DNA of 64,000 bases from Pseudomonadota bacterium (lineage in GTDB: Bacteria; Pseudomonadota; Alphaproteobacteria; Acetobacterales; Acetobacteraceae): assembly GCA_021849425.1 (NCBI GenBank), contig JAJZSY010000002.1, positions 1-64,000 on the forward strand, written 5' to 3'. This document shows positions 48,057 through 56,157 of this stretch, one piece after another (positions within the stretch are counted from its first letter, which is position 1; every line of letters begins with the position of its first letter). Under the pieces are notes generated by a model, which was not told where the DNA came from, searched no databases, and saw only the letters and a list, made by a program, of their open reading frames with translations. The position numbers were made by a program, and so were the translations under genes.

Positions 48057-49699
48057 TGAGGGATGTCGTGTTCGCGCCGCTGCTGCGGGTGATCCTGATC
48101 TGGCGGCGGCAGGCGCCGGCGATCGCCTTCGGCGCGCTGGTCGCACTGGCCTCGCTTGCCTCCGGAGTCGCACTGATGGCCGGCGCCGGGCACTATATCG
48201 CGGCCTCGGCGATCGGCCTCGCCGTTGTCGTGCCGGTGGTGCTGGAGGTGACCGGCATCGCGCGGGTGGTGCTGCGGTATCTGGAGCGGCTGACGACGCA
48301 TGATGCGACCTTCCGCGCGCTGGCGGCGCTGCGGTTGTGGTTCTATCGCGGGTTCGCGCGCAGTGCCGCCGGCGGGCTCGGGTTCCGGCGCTCGGGCGAT
48401 GTGCTGGCGCGGCTGGTCAACGATATCGAGGCGCTGGACGGGGTGCTGCTGCGGCTGCTGATCCCGCTGCTCGGCGCGGTGATGCTGGTGCCGGCGCTGC
48501 TGGTGGTGATCGGCCACGATGACGACGCCGCCGCGGTGCTGGTGCTGGCGCTGTTCGCCATCGTCGCGTTCGTGATGCCGTGGCGGGCGATGGTCGCGGC
48601 GCGGGCGGCCGCGGCGGACGAGACCGAGGCAGGCGGCGCCCTGCGCGTCGCGGTGCTCGACACGCTGACGGGGTTGCGGGAAATCAAGGTCTACGAGGCC
48701 GAGGGGCGGATGCTCGCCGGTGTGCAATGGCAGGAATCCCGGCTGTTCCGCGCCGAACGCGACCTCGCCGCGCGCGGGGCGGCATTGCAGGGTCTCGCCT
48801 TCCTCGCCACCCAGGGCGCGCTGCTCGCGGTGCTGCTGATCCATGGCGCGCATCCGCTGGCCGTGGTGGTGGCGGTTTTCGTCGTCGTCGCCGCGTTCGA
48901 GGCGGTGGGCGGCATGCCGCGCGCGGGCGTGATCGCGGGACGGGCCTCGGCGGCGGCGACGCGGGTTCTCGAAGCGGCCGAGGCCGCGCCGCCGGTGCGC
49001 GATCCCGAGCGCCCGGCGCCGATGCCGGCCGGCAACGCGCTCGCCTTCGAGCATGTCGGGTTCCGCTGGACGCCGGAGGGCCAGGCGGTGTTCGACGACC
49101 TGTCGCTCGACGTGCCGGCGGGGTCGCGGGTCGCGGTGCTCGGGCCGTCAGGGGCGGGAAAGTCGACGCTCGCCGCACTGGCGCTGAAGCTGGCGGCGCC
49201 CGAGCAGGGCAGGATCCGGCTCGGCGGGACGGATATCGGCACGCTGCGGGCCGCGGATGTGCGCGCGCGGATCGCCTGGCTGTCGCAGGCGACGCATCTC
49301 TTCGCCGACACGATCCGTAACAACCTGCTGATCGGGCGCGACGATGCCGATGACGAGGCGCTCTGGGCGGCGCTGGAGGCGGCGCGGATCGCCGATGTCG
49401 TGCGTGCGCTTCCGGACGGGCTGGAGACGTGGGTCGGCGAACAGGGCTCGCAGTTTTCCGGCGGCCAGGGGCGGCGCCTCGCGCTGGCGCGGGTGCTGCT
49501 GAGCCCGGCGCCGATCCTGATTCTCGACGAGCCGTGCTCGGGCCTCGACCTCGAAACCGAGCGCGCCTTCCTCGCCACGCTCAACAACACGCTGGACGGG
49601 CGGACGGTGCTGATGATCACCCACCGGCTGACCGGGGTGGAGAAGCTCGACAGGATCTATCGGTTGCAGAATGGCAAGCTGACGGTGGCGACGAGATAG
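48056..49699 (+). CDS. cydC: Thiol/heme ABC exporter subunit CydC
   Basis: A 547-aa partner of CydD with the same layout. The membrane domain contains RYLERLTTHDATFRALAALR, typical of CydC. The ATPase has GPSGAGKST, signature FSGGQGRRLALARVLL and Walker B LILDEPCSGLD. I use the ATG at 48056, which shares its A with the cydD stop; a GTG one codon upstream is also in frame. Confidence 0.88.
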   Translation: MRDVVFAPLLRVILIWRRQAPAIAFGALVALASLASGVALMAGAGHYIAASAIGLAVVVPVVLEVTGIARVVLRYLERLTTHDATFRALAALRLWFYRGFARSAAGGLGFRRSGDVLARLVNDIEALDGVLLRLLIPLLGAVMLVPALLVVIGHDDDAAAVLVLALFAIVAFVMPWRAMVAARAAAADETEAGGALRVAVLDTLTGLREIKVYEAEGRMLAGVQWQESRLFRAERDLAARGAALQGLAFLATQGALLAVLLIHGAHPLAVVVAVFVVVAAFEAVGGMPRAGVIAGRASAAATRVLEAAEAAPPVRDPERPAPMPAGNALAFEHVGFRWTPEGQAVFDDLSLDVPAGSRVAVLGPSGAGKSTLAALALKLAAPEQGRIRLGGTDIGTLRAADVRARIAWLSQATHLFADTIRNNLLIGRDDADDEALWAALEAARIADVVRALPDGLETWVGEQGSQFSGGQGRRLALARVLLSPAPILILDEPCSGLDLETERAFLATLNNTLDGRTVLMITHRLTGVEKLDRIYRLQNGKLTVATR

Positions 49700-49734
49700 G
49701 GGCGTCGCCGCGCCGCGAGGCCGCAGCCGCCGGC

Positions 49735-50685
49735 TCAGGCGACGGCGGCGAGATCCGGGGCGGCGGTGCTGGCGCGGCGGTAGTTCGCGGCATCGGCGAA
49801 CAAGGCGCGCAGCAGAAGGTTGTTGAGCCGGTGGCCGGTGCGCGCGCCGATGAACCGGCCGCGAATGGCGGCGCCGGCCAGCGCCAGATCGCCCACCACG
49901 TCGAGCAGCTTGTGGCGGACGAACTCGTCAGGGCTGCGCAGCCCTTCGGGGTTGAGGATGCTGTCGCCATCGACCACCACGGCGTTGCCGAGGGTGCCGC
50001 CGAGGGCGAGGCCCGCCTCGCGCAGACGGTCGATATCCTGTTTCATGGTGAAGGTGCGGGCGCGGGACAGCTCGGTTGTGAAGCTTTCCGGGGTGATTTC
50101 GAGGGAGAGCGCCTGGCGGCCGATCGCACGGGCGGGAAAGTCGATCTGCAGTGCCGCGGTGAAGCCATATTCACCCGCGGCGGCGGGGCGCAGCTCGGCG
50201 AAAGCGGCGCCGTCGCTCACCCGGATGGGGCGGCAGATGTCGATGATGTCCCGCGGCAAGGCGGTTTCGACAATGCCGGCACAGCGGATGAGGAAAACGA
50301 ATTCCGCCGCGGAACCATCAAGGATCGGGACCTCCGGGCCGTCGACCTCGATCAGCGCATCGTCGATGCCGAGGCCGGCGAGCGCCGCCATGACATGTTC
50401 GACCGTGCCGATCCTGGCTTCCGGCCGGTGCGGATCGGCCAGGACGGTGCAGAGCCTGGTATCGGCCACAAGGTCGTGGCGGGCGGGAATGGTGACGCCG
50501 AGATCGGTGCGGCGGAAGCCGATGCCAGAACCGGGCTCGGCGGGGACGAGGCGCAGAGTCACGTCCTGTCCGCCATGCAGGCCGACGCCGCGGCAGGCGA
50601 TCTCCGCACCGAGGCCACGCCGTCTCACGGGGCTGTCCTGCCCGACGATGAAGGGGCGGCTGAACGGAATGGCGGTGGACATCAT
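49735..50685 (-). CDS. lpxC: UDP-3-O-acyl-N-acetylglucosamine deacetylase
   Basis: A 316-aa zinc deacetylase catalysing the committed step of lipid A synthesis. Zinc and catalytic motifs are clear: GTVEHVMAALAG (His), RHKLLDVVGDLAL (HKxxDxxGD) and GHRLNNLLLRAL. The GVGLHGG loop at the N-terminus is typical. Its presence shows an outer membrane with lipid A. The gene stands alone; in many proteobacteria it is near ftsZ, which is not seen here. Confidence 0.95.
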   Translation of the reverse strand: MMSTAIPFSRPFIVGQDSPVRRRGLGAEIACRGVGLHGGQDVTLRLVPAEPGSGIGFRRTDLGVTIPARHDLVADTRLCTVLADPHRPEARIGTVEHVMAALAGLGIDDALIEVDGPEVPILDGSAAEFVFLIRCAGIVETALPRDIIDICRPIRVSDGAAFAELRPAAAGEYGFTAALQIDFPARAIGRQALSLEITPESFTTELSRARTFTMKQDIDRLREAGLALGGTLGNAVVVDGDSILNPEGLRSPDEFVRHKLLDVVGDLALAGAAIRGRFIGARTGHRLNNLLLRALFADAANYRRASTAAPDLAAVA

Positions 50686-50940
50686 GCGGTGAAAGCCTTG
50701 TGTTAAACGCGAAAGCCTTCGACAGGCTCGTTATTGCGGTGCAAACTAGCCCGGCAGGACGGCGGAGGGAAATCAATGAATATTTCTGATTATTTCCATA
50801 TAAACCTATGATTTTGTTATTTTTATGGCGGCGCTGACACAAACGGTTCACAGCCCCGGGCGGCGCGGTTTGCCTTTGCCGGCCGGTTCTGCTTTCAGGG
50901 GGAACGGAGCGCGGCGCCGCCGCGCCAGACCGGGGAACCC
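50686..50940. promoter_or_regulatory. Divergent intergenic region, lpxC/ispD
   Basis: This 255-bp gap has an AT-rich core at about 50775-50828 in a GC-rich setting and presumably holds promoters for both genes. I see no gene, strong palindrome or matching operator in it. Confidence 0.4.
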
Positions 50941-51642
50941 ATGACTGTCGCACTGATCGTCGCCGCCGGCCGTGGCCATCGCCTCGGCGGTCCCATTCCG
51001 AAACAGTACCGTCTGCTTGACGGCGTGCCGATCCTTCGCCGCACGGCTGAGGCGCTGCGCCGGCATGCGGCGGTGCGGGCGGTGCGGGTGGTGATCAACC
51101 CCGCCGATCGGGGGCTGTATGACGAGGCCATGGCAGGGCTCGGGCTCGTGGAACCGGTGACGGGCGGCGCCTCGCGGCAGGAATCGGTGCGCAACGGCCT
51201 CGAATCGATCGCTTCCCTCGCCCCCGAGACGGTGCTGATCCATGACGGGGTGCGGCCCTTCGTTGCCCCGACCGTGATCGGCGCGGTGCTCGACGCGCTC
51301 GGCCGCGTGCCCGGCGCGGTGGTCGGCGTGCCGGTCACCGACACGCTGAAACGGTGCCGCGGCGCCGTGGTCACCGGAACGGTGGAGCGGGCGGATCTGT
51401 GGCGGGCGCAGACACCGCAGGGCTTCCGCTACGAGGCGATCCTCGGCGCGCATCGGCGCGTGCATGCGGCACATCCGGGGCGAGACTTCACCGATGATTG
51501 CGCGGTGGCGGAGCTCGCAGGCCTCACGGTCGAGATGGTCCCGGGCAGCGAGGAGAATTTCAAGATCACGACCGAGGCCGACCTGCTGCGCGCCGAGGCC
51601 ATGCTGCGCGAACGGGGGCGCTTGCTGGCCGTCGCAGATTAG
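50941..51642 (+). CDS. ispD: 2-C-methyl-D-erythritol 4-phosphate cytidylyltransferase
   Basis: A 233-aa enzyme of the non-mevalonate isoprenoid pathway. Seen: IVAAGRGHRLGGPIPKQYR for CTP binding, GGASRQESVRNGL, VLIHDGVRPFVAP and TPQGFRYEAIL. Many alphaproteobacteria fuse IspD to IspF; here it is a stand-alone IspD of normal length. The stop is immediately followed by a short tandem repeat. Confidence 0.92.
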   Translation: MTVALIVAAGRGHRLGGPIPKQYRLLDGVPILRRTAEALRRHAAVRAVRVVINPADRGLYDEAMAGLGLVEPVTGGASRQESVRNGLESIASLAPETVLIHDGVRPFVAPTVIGAVLDALGRVPGAVVGVPVTDTLKRCRGAVVTGTVERADLWRAQTPQGFRYEAILGAHRRVHAAHPGRDFTDDCAVAELAGLTVEMVPGSEENFKITTEADLLRAEAMLRERGRLLAVAD

Positions 51643-51710
51643 GGCAGGCGCCGAGATCAGGGCAGGCGCCGATCAGGGTAGTCCCGGGCCCTGCCCTCCC
51701 CTGCCCTGGC
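51641..51710. repeat. Short duplicated motif and inverted copies after ispD stop
   Basis: AGGGCAGGCGCCGAGATC (51641-51658) is followed directly by AGGGCAGGCGCCGATC (51659-51674), beginning within the TAG stop. CTGCCCT occurs twice downstream (51691-51697 and 51701-51707), complementary to the AGGGCAG of each copy. The region lies between convergent genes and could form alternative hairpins as a two-way terminator. Confidence 0.55.
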
Positions 51711-51721
51711 GCGCCGTTGGC

Positions 51722-52645
51722 TCAGCCGATCCCCGCCGCGGCGATGAGCACGACACCGAGGCTGACCAGAGCGAGTCCGGCCATCTCGCCGCGCCGCGTG
51801 CGCTCGCCGAGGAAAAAATGGCCGACCGCAAGGGTGAACAGGATCTCGATCTGGCCAAAGCCGCGCACGAGGGCGGCGCTGGTCAGCGCGAAGCCGGCGA
51901 ACCAGCAGCCCGAGCCGCAGGCGGAGAGCAGGCCGACCGGCGCCGCCCGCCGCCAGAGGGTGAAGCATTTGGCGAGTTCGCCCCGGTTCCGCAGCGCCAT
52001 GACGCCGCCCTGGACCAGGGTTTGCAGCAGGTTGGTGACGGTGAGGGTGAGCACGGCCTTGAGCACGACCGGCGTGGCGGGGCCGAGCGTCAGCGTCGCC
52101 TCGCGCAGCAGGATCGCAGTGACGGCAAAGCAGAAGCCGGACCCGAGGCCGCAGAGAGCGGCGGGCTGCACCGAGGCGCGCAGCAGATCGGCCGGGGAGA
52201 GTTTCTGGCCGGCGAAGGACAGCGCGAGCACGCCGGCAACCGCGAGCATGATCCCGACTATGGCGAGCGGCGGAATCCGCACCCCGAGCACCAGAACCGA
52301 GAAGATGACGAGCTGCGCCGCCTCGGTCTTCGCATAGGCGGTGCCGACCACGAAATTGCGGTGGCCGAAGGCCATGATCAGCAGCATGGTGCCGAAGATC
52401 TGGGCGATGCCGCCGGCGAGGCAATCGAGCAGGAAGGCGGGCGGGATCGCCGGCAGGGCGCGGCGGAGCAGGAGAAGCGCCACGCCGAGCAGCAGGATAT
52501 CGGCCGGTAGCGCGTAGACGAACCGGACGAAGCCGGCCGCCGGGGCGCTTAGCGCGCCGCGCAGCCGGGCCTGCAGCGCCGTTCGCCAGACCTGGAACAG
52601 CGCGGCGGCGATGGTCACCGGTATCCAGGCGGGAACCAGGCTCAT
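51722..52645 (-). CDS. EamA/DMT-superfamily transporter
   Basis: A 307-aa membrane protein with about ten helices in two EamA-type repeats (FGHRNFVVGTAYAKTEAAQ in the first, GFGQIEILFTLAVGHFFLGE in the second). The family exports metabolites or amino acids, or takes up nucleotide sugars; the substrate here is unknown. It overlaps the creatininase-family gene by ATGA. Confidence 0.8.
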   Translation of the reverse strand: MSLVPAWIPVTIAAALFQVWRTALQARLRGALSAPAAGFVRFVYALPADILLLGVALLLLRRALPAIPPAFLLDCLAGGIAQIFGTMLLIMAFGHRNFVVGTAYAKTEAAQLVIFSVLVLGVRIPPLAIVGIMLAVAGVLALSFAGQKLSPADLLRASVQPAALCGLGSGFCFAVTAILLREATLTLGPATPVVLKAVLTLTVTNLLQTLVQGGVMALRNRGELAKCFTLWRRAAPVGLLSACGSGCWFAGFALTSAALVRGFGQIEILFTLAVGHFFLGERTRRGEMAGLALVSLGVVLIAAAGIG

Positions 52646-53430
52646 GCCAGCGCCGCGACATGGGCGCAGAAACGCGCGGCGAGCGCCACCAGATCGGCGA
52701 CGACCGCCTCGCCGAGCGCGGCATCGGCGCCGGTGGCGTCGGCGGTGGCGGAGGCCGGCGCGATCTCGGGATATTCGGCGGGCGCGTCGATATCGACCCC
52801 CTCGAAGCCGATCGTGCCGAAGCCGGTGACCGGGCAGCCAAGCAGGCTGGCGCCGGCGGCGGGCTTGCGCGCAAGATCGGGGCGGGAGACGTCGGGGCGG
52901 AGGCAGAGCGCGATCGAGGCGAGCGGCTCGGCGCCATGGCCGAACCGCCCGGGCGCGGGGCCGATGCGGGCCTGCATCAGGCGGCTTGCGACCTTCCAGA
53001 GATAGAAGGACGGGATCACCGGCCCGCCGGCGCGGCGGATGGCGAGGGTTGCCTCATGCACCAGCGGCGCGTTGCCGCCATGGCCGTTGAGAATGACGAT
53101 ACGCTCGAACCCCGTGCGGCGCAGATCGGCGATCAGGTCGGCGAGCACGGCGCGGAAGGTGGCGGGGGCGAGCGCGAGGCCGCCGGGCACGGCGCCGAAA
53201 TGATCCGCGGCACCGAAGGGCAGCGCCGGGGCCGCGAGGGTGAGAGTGCCCGAATCGGTCGCGGCGCGCGCGATCCGCCGGGCCAGCGCTTCGGCAAGGC
53301 GGAAATCGCCCATCGGGGCATGCGCGCCCTGGTCTTCCTGGCTGCCGAGTGGCAGCAGCACCAGCGGACGGCGCGGCAGGAGGGCTTGCAGTTCGGCACT
53401 GGTCAGATCATCGAAAGCTGTTTTAAACAT
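52642..53430 (-). CDS. Creatininase-family amidohydrolase
   Basis: A 262-aa protein with the creatininase fold: LLPLGSQEDQGAHAPMGDF, VILNGHGGNAPLVHE and FGHGAEPLASI supply the metal ligands. Family members hydrolyse creatinine or act in cofactor and deazaflavin-type amide formation. The ATG at 53430 has an AGGAGG site upstream, which decides the start over a longer frame. It is transcribed with the EamA transporter, so the pair might handle one amide compound; this is a guess from context. Confidence 0.78.
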   Translation of the reverse strand: MFKTAFDDLTSAELQALLPRRPLVLLPLGSQEDQGAHAPMGDFRLAEALARRIARAATDSGTLTLAAPALPFGAADHFGAVPGGLALAPATFRAVLADLIADLRRTGFERIVILNGHGGNAPLVHEATLAIRRAGGPVIPSFYLWKVASRLMQARIGPAPGRFGHGAEPLASIALCLRPDVSRPDLARKPAAGASLLGCPVTGFGTIGFEGVDIDAPAEYPEIAPASATADATGADAALGEAVVADLVALAARFCAHVAALA

Positions 53431-53513
53431 TTGTTCATCCTCCTGCGGGGATCCATGCTGGACGCAATTGTTGTGCGCTGGCAATGGAACGCATCCAATT
53501 TGAGGGAATTTGC

Positions 53514-54968
53514 ATGTCAGGACCGACTTCATCGCCAGCGCCCTTGCCCATGGCCGGAATTGTGCCGGTCATCCTGGCCGGCGGAACCGGAACACGGCTC
53601 TGGCCGGTTTCACGCAAATCGTATCCGAAACAGTTCTGGCCGCTCGTGTCGTCGCGGACCATGCTGCAGGAAACCGCGGCGCGGGCGCAGGGCGAGCGTT
53701 TCGCGCCCGCGATCGTGGTGGCGAACGAGGCGCATCGCTTCATCGTCGCCGAACAGCTGCGCGGCGAGGGCCATGAGGGAACGCGGATCCTGCTGGAGCC
53801 GGTGGGGCGGAACAGCGCGCCGGCCATCGCAGCCGCGGCGCTGCTGATCGCCGAAACCAATCCCGACCAGGTGATGTGGATCATGGCGGCGGACGCCTCG
53901 ATCGCGGATGCGGACTCGCTCGGCCGCGCGCTCGCCATCGCCGCCGCTGCCGCGCGGGACGGGCAGATCGTCACCTTCGGGATGCAGCCGAATATGGCCG
54001 AAACCGGCTATGGCTATATCGAGCAGGGCGAAACGCTGGCCGGGCATGAAGGCGCGTTCCGCATCGCCCGCTTCGTCGAGAAGCCGGATGCGGCGACAGC
54101 GGCGAGGCTGATCGCCGACGGGCGGCATTACTGGAATTCAGGCATGTTCGTCGCGACCGCGCGGACCATGCTGGCGGAGATGGAGCGGCTGGCCCCCGAG
54201 GTCGCGCGCAGCGTGCGGGCGGCGTTCGACGCGCGGATCCCCGATCTGGATTTCATCCGGCTTGAAACCGCGGCGTTCCGCAGCGCGCCCGATATCAGCA
54301 TCGACTACGCGATTGCCGAGAAGACCGACCGCGCCGCCGTGGTGCCGGCCGCGCTCGGCTGGTCGGATGTCGGCTCGTGGTCGGCCATCTGGGACATCGC
54401 CGAGAAGGACGCGGCCGGCAACGCGGCGCTGGGCGATGCCGTGATCGAGGATTCCAGCGGCTGCTATGTCCGCAGTGACGGCGCGATGACCGCGGTTCTC
54501 GGGCTCGAGAACACCGTTGTGGTGACGACGCCGGATGCCGTGCTGGTCGCGCACCGGGACAAGGCGCAGAACGTCAAGCGCGTCGTCGATGCGCTGAAGC
54601 GGATGAAGCGGCCCGAGGCGGAGGATCACAATCGAGTGTACCGGCCCTGGGGGTTTTATGAGAGCCTGATTCAGGGCGACCGCTTCCAGGTCAAGCGGAT
54701 CGTGGTGATGCCCGGCGCGAAGCTCAGCCTGCAGAAGCACTTCCACCGTGCCGAGCACTGGGTGGTGGTGGCCGGCTCGGCGCTGGTGACGCGGGACGCC
54801 GAGACGCATCTCGTGCGCGAGAACGAGAGTATCTACCTGCCGCTCGGCTGCGTTCACAGGATGGAGAATCCCGGCAAGATCCCGCTGACGCTGATCGAGG
54901 TGCAGTCTGGCTCCTATCTCGGCGAGGACGATATCGTTCGCTACGAGGACACGTACGGGCGGAGCTGA
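53514..54968 (+). CDS. manC: Mannose-1-phosphate guanylyltransferase / mannose-6-phosphate isomerase
   Basis: A 484-aa bifunctional enzyme. The N-terminal nucleotidyltransferase has LAGGTGTRLWPVSRKSYPKQ, FVEKPD and LGWSDVGSW. The C-terminal type II isomerase cupin begins at RPWGFYES and carries MPGAKLSLQKHFHRAEHWVV. It makes GDP-mannose for exopolysaccharide or O-antigen. ATG 53514 has GAGGG upstream; an earlier in-frame ATG at 53484 lacks a site. No polysaccharide genes are adjacent. Confidence 0.92.
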   Translation: MSGPTSSPAPLPMAGIVPVILAGGTGTRLWPVSRKSYPKQFWPLVSSRTMLQETAARAQGERFAPAIVVANEAHRFIVAEQLRGEGHEGTRILLEPVGRNSAPAIAAAALLIAETNPDQVMWIMAADASIADADSLGRALAIAAAAARDGQIVTFGMQPNMAETGYGYIEQGETLAGHEGAFRIARFVEKPDAATAARLIADGRHYWNSGMFVATARTMLAEMERLAPEVARSVRAAFDARIPDLDFIRLETAAFRSAPDISIDYAIAEKTDRAAVVPAALGWSDVGSWSAIWDIAEKDAAGNAALGDAVIEDSSGCYVRSDGAMTAVLGLENTVVVTTPDAVLVAHRDKAQNVKRVVDALKRMKRPEAEDHNRVYRPWGFYESLIQGDRFQVKRIVVMPGAKLSLQKHFHRAEHWVVVAGSALVTRDAETHLVRENESIYLPLGCVHRMENPGKIPLTLIEVQSGSYLGEDDIVRYEDTYGRS

Positions 54969-54979
54969 ATTCGGCCTAT

Positions 54980-55000
54980 GTTCTTGTTTTGTTCTTGACA
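54980..55000 (+). promoter_or_regulatory. Alphaproteobacterial LexA (SOS) box overlapping a -35 element
   Basis: GTTC at 54980-54983 and GTTC at 54991-54994 are separated by exactly seven bases, matching the alphaproteobacterial LexA box GTTC-N7-GTTC. TTGACA follows directly at 54995-55000, a consensus -35 hexamer. It lies 45-65 bp upstream of the radical SAM gene. LexA repression of that gene is inferred. Confidence 0.65.
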
Positions 55001-55044
55001 GCGCGCGTGATTTCCGGTGTGCTGCGTAGGAACGGAGCACGAAC

Positions 55045-56133
55045 ATGGACACATTCATACCGCGAGGCCTTCGGCCCGACGGCCGTGGCACCAGGCTTGC
55101 CCCACCCAACCGGTTCGAAACCACGCGCCATGATGCGTTCGACGACGGGTGGGGCATGCTGGACGAGAAGGAGGCAGCCCCCGAGACGGTGCTGATCCGC
55201 GACGCGACGAAATCGGTGATCAGCCGCAACGACAGTCCGGATCTCGGTTTCGATCGCGGGCTCAACCCGTATCGGGGCTGCGAGCATGGCTGCATCTACT
55301 GCTATGCGCGGCCGACCCATGCGTGGATCGGCCTGTCGGCGGGGCTCGATTTCGAGACCAAGCTGGTGTTCAAGCCCGAGGCGGCGACGCTGCTGGAGCG
55401 CGAGCTGTCGCGCAAGGGCTATCAACCGGCCACTATCGTGCTGGGCTCGAATACCGACCCGTATCAGCCGGTCGAGCGGCAGCTGCGGCTGACGCGCGCG
55501 GTGCTGGAGGTGCTGGAGCGGTTCGGACATCCGGTTGCGATCGTCACCAAATCGGCCGGAGTGCTGCGGGATGCCGACATTCTGGCGCGGATGGCGACGC
55601 GCAACCTCGCCCGCGTGCATCTCTCGGTGACGACGCTGGACGCAAGGCTCGCCCGGGCGATGGAACCGCGCGCGGCGACACCGGTGCGGCGGCTCGATGC
55701 GATGGCCGGACTCAAAGAGGCGGGAATCCCGGTCGGCGTGCTGGCCGCGCCGATGATTCCGGGGCTCAACGATCCCGAGCTGGAGCGCATTCTCGAAGCG
55801 GCGGCGCGGTCGGGCGCGTCGTCCGCCAATGCGATCCTGCTGCGCCTGCCGCACGAGCTGGGCGCGCTGTTCGAGGACTGGCTGAACCGCACCATGCCGG
55901 ACCGCGCCGCGCATGTGCTGAGCCTGATCCGCCAGACTCGCGGCGGCGCGCTGAATGATGCCGCCTTCGGCAGCCGGTTTCGCGGCACCGGGGCCTATGC
56001 GGGGCTCTTGCGCGCGCGTTTCGAACGGGCGGCGCGCCAGTTCGGGCTGAGCGAAACGCCGCCGCCGCTCGATTGCAGCCAGTTCGCCAAGCCGCGCGCG
56101 ACAGCTGCGGCAGCGCAGCTGTCGCTGTTCTGA
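55045..56133 (+). CDS. PA0069-family radical SAM protein (spore-photoproduct-lyase-like)
   Basis: A 362-aa radical SAM protein. The cluster motif CEHGCIYCYARPTH has CxxxCxxC spacing. Flanking conserved parts include SPDLGFDRGLNPYRGC and VLGSNTDPYQPVERQLRLTR. It resembles SplB and Rv2578c-like proteins; activity in non-sporulating bacteria is not established, but a DNA-repair role is often proposed. The SOS box upstream supports a link to DNA damage. Confidence 0.85.
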   Translation: MDTFIPRGLRPDGRGTRLAPPNRFETTRHDAFDDGWGMLDEKEAAPETVLIRDATKSVISRNDSPDLGFDRGLNPYRGCEHGCIYCYARPTHAWIGLSAGLDFETKLVFKPEAATLLERELSRKGYQPATIVLGSNTDPYQPVERQLRLTRAVLEVLERFGHPVAIVTKSAGVLRDADILARMATRNLARVHLSVTTLDARLARAMEPRAATPVRRLDAMAGLKEAGIPVGVLAAPMIPGLNDPELERILEAAARSGASSANAILLRLPHELGALFEDWLNRTMPDRAAHVLSLIRQTRGGALNDAAFGSRFRGTGAYAGLLRARFERAARQFGLSETPPPLDCSQFAKPRATAAAAQLSLF

Positions 56134-56157
56134 CCACCGCTCGGCCCGCCCCTGCGG

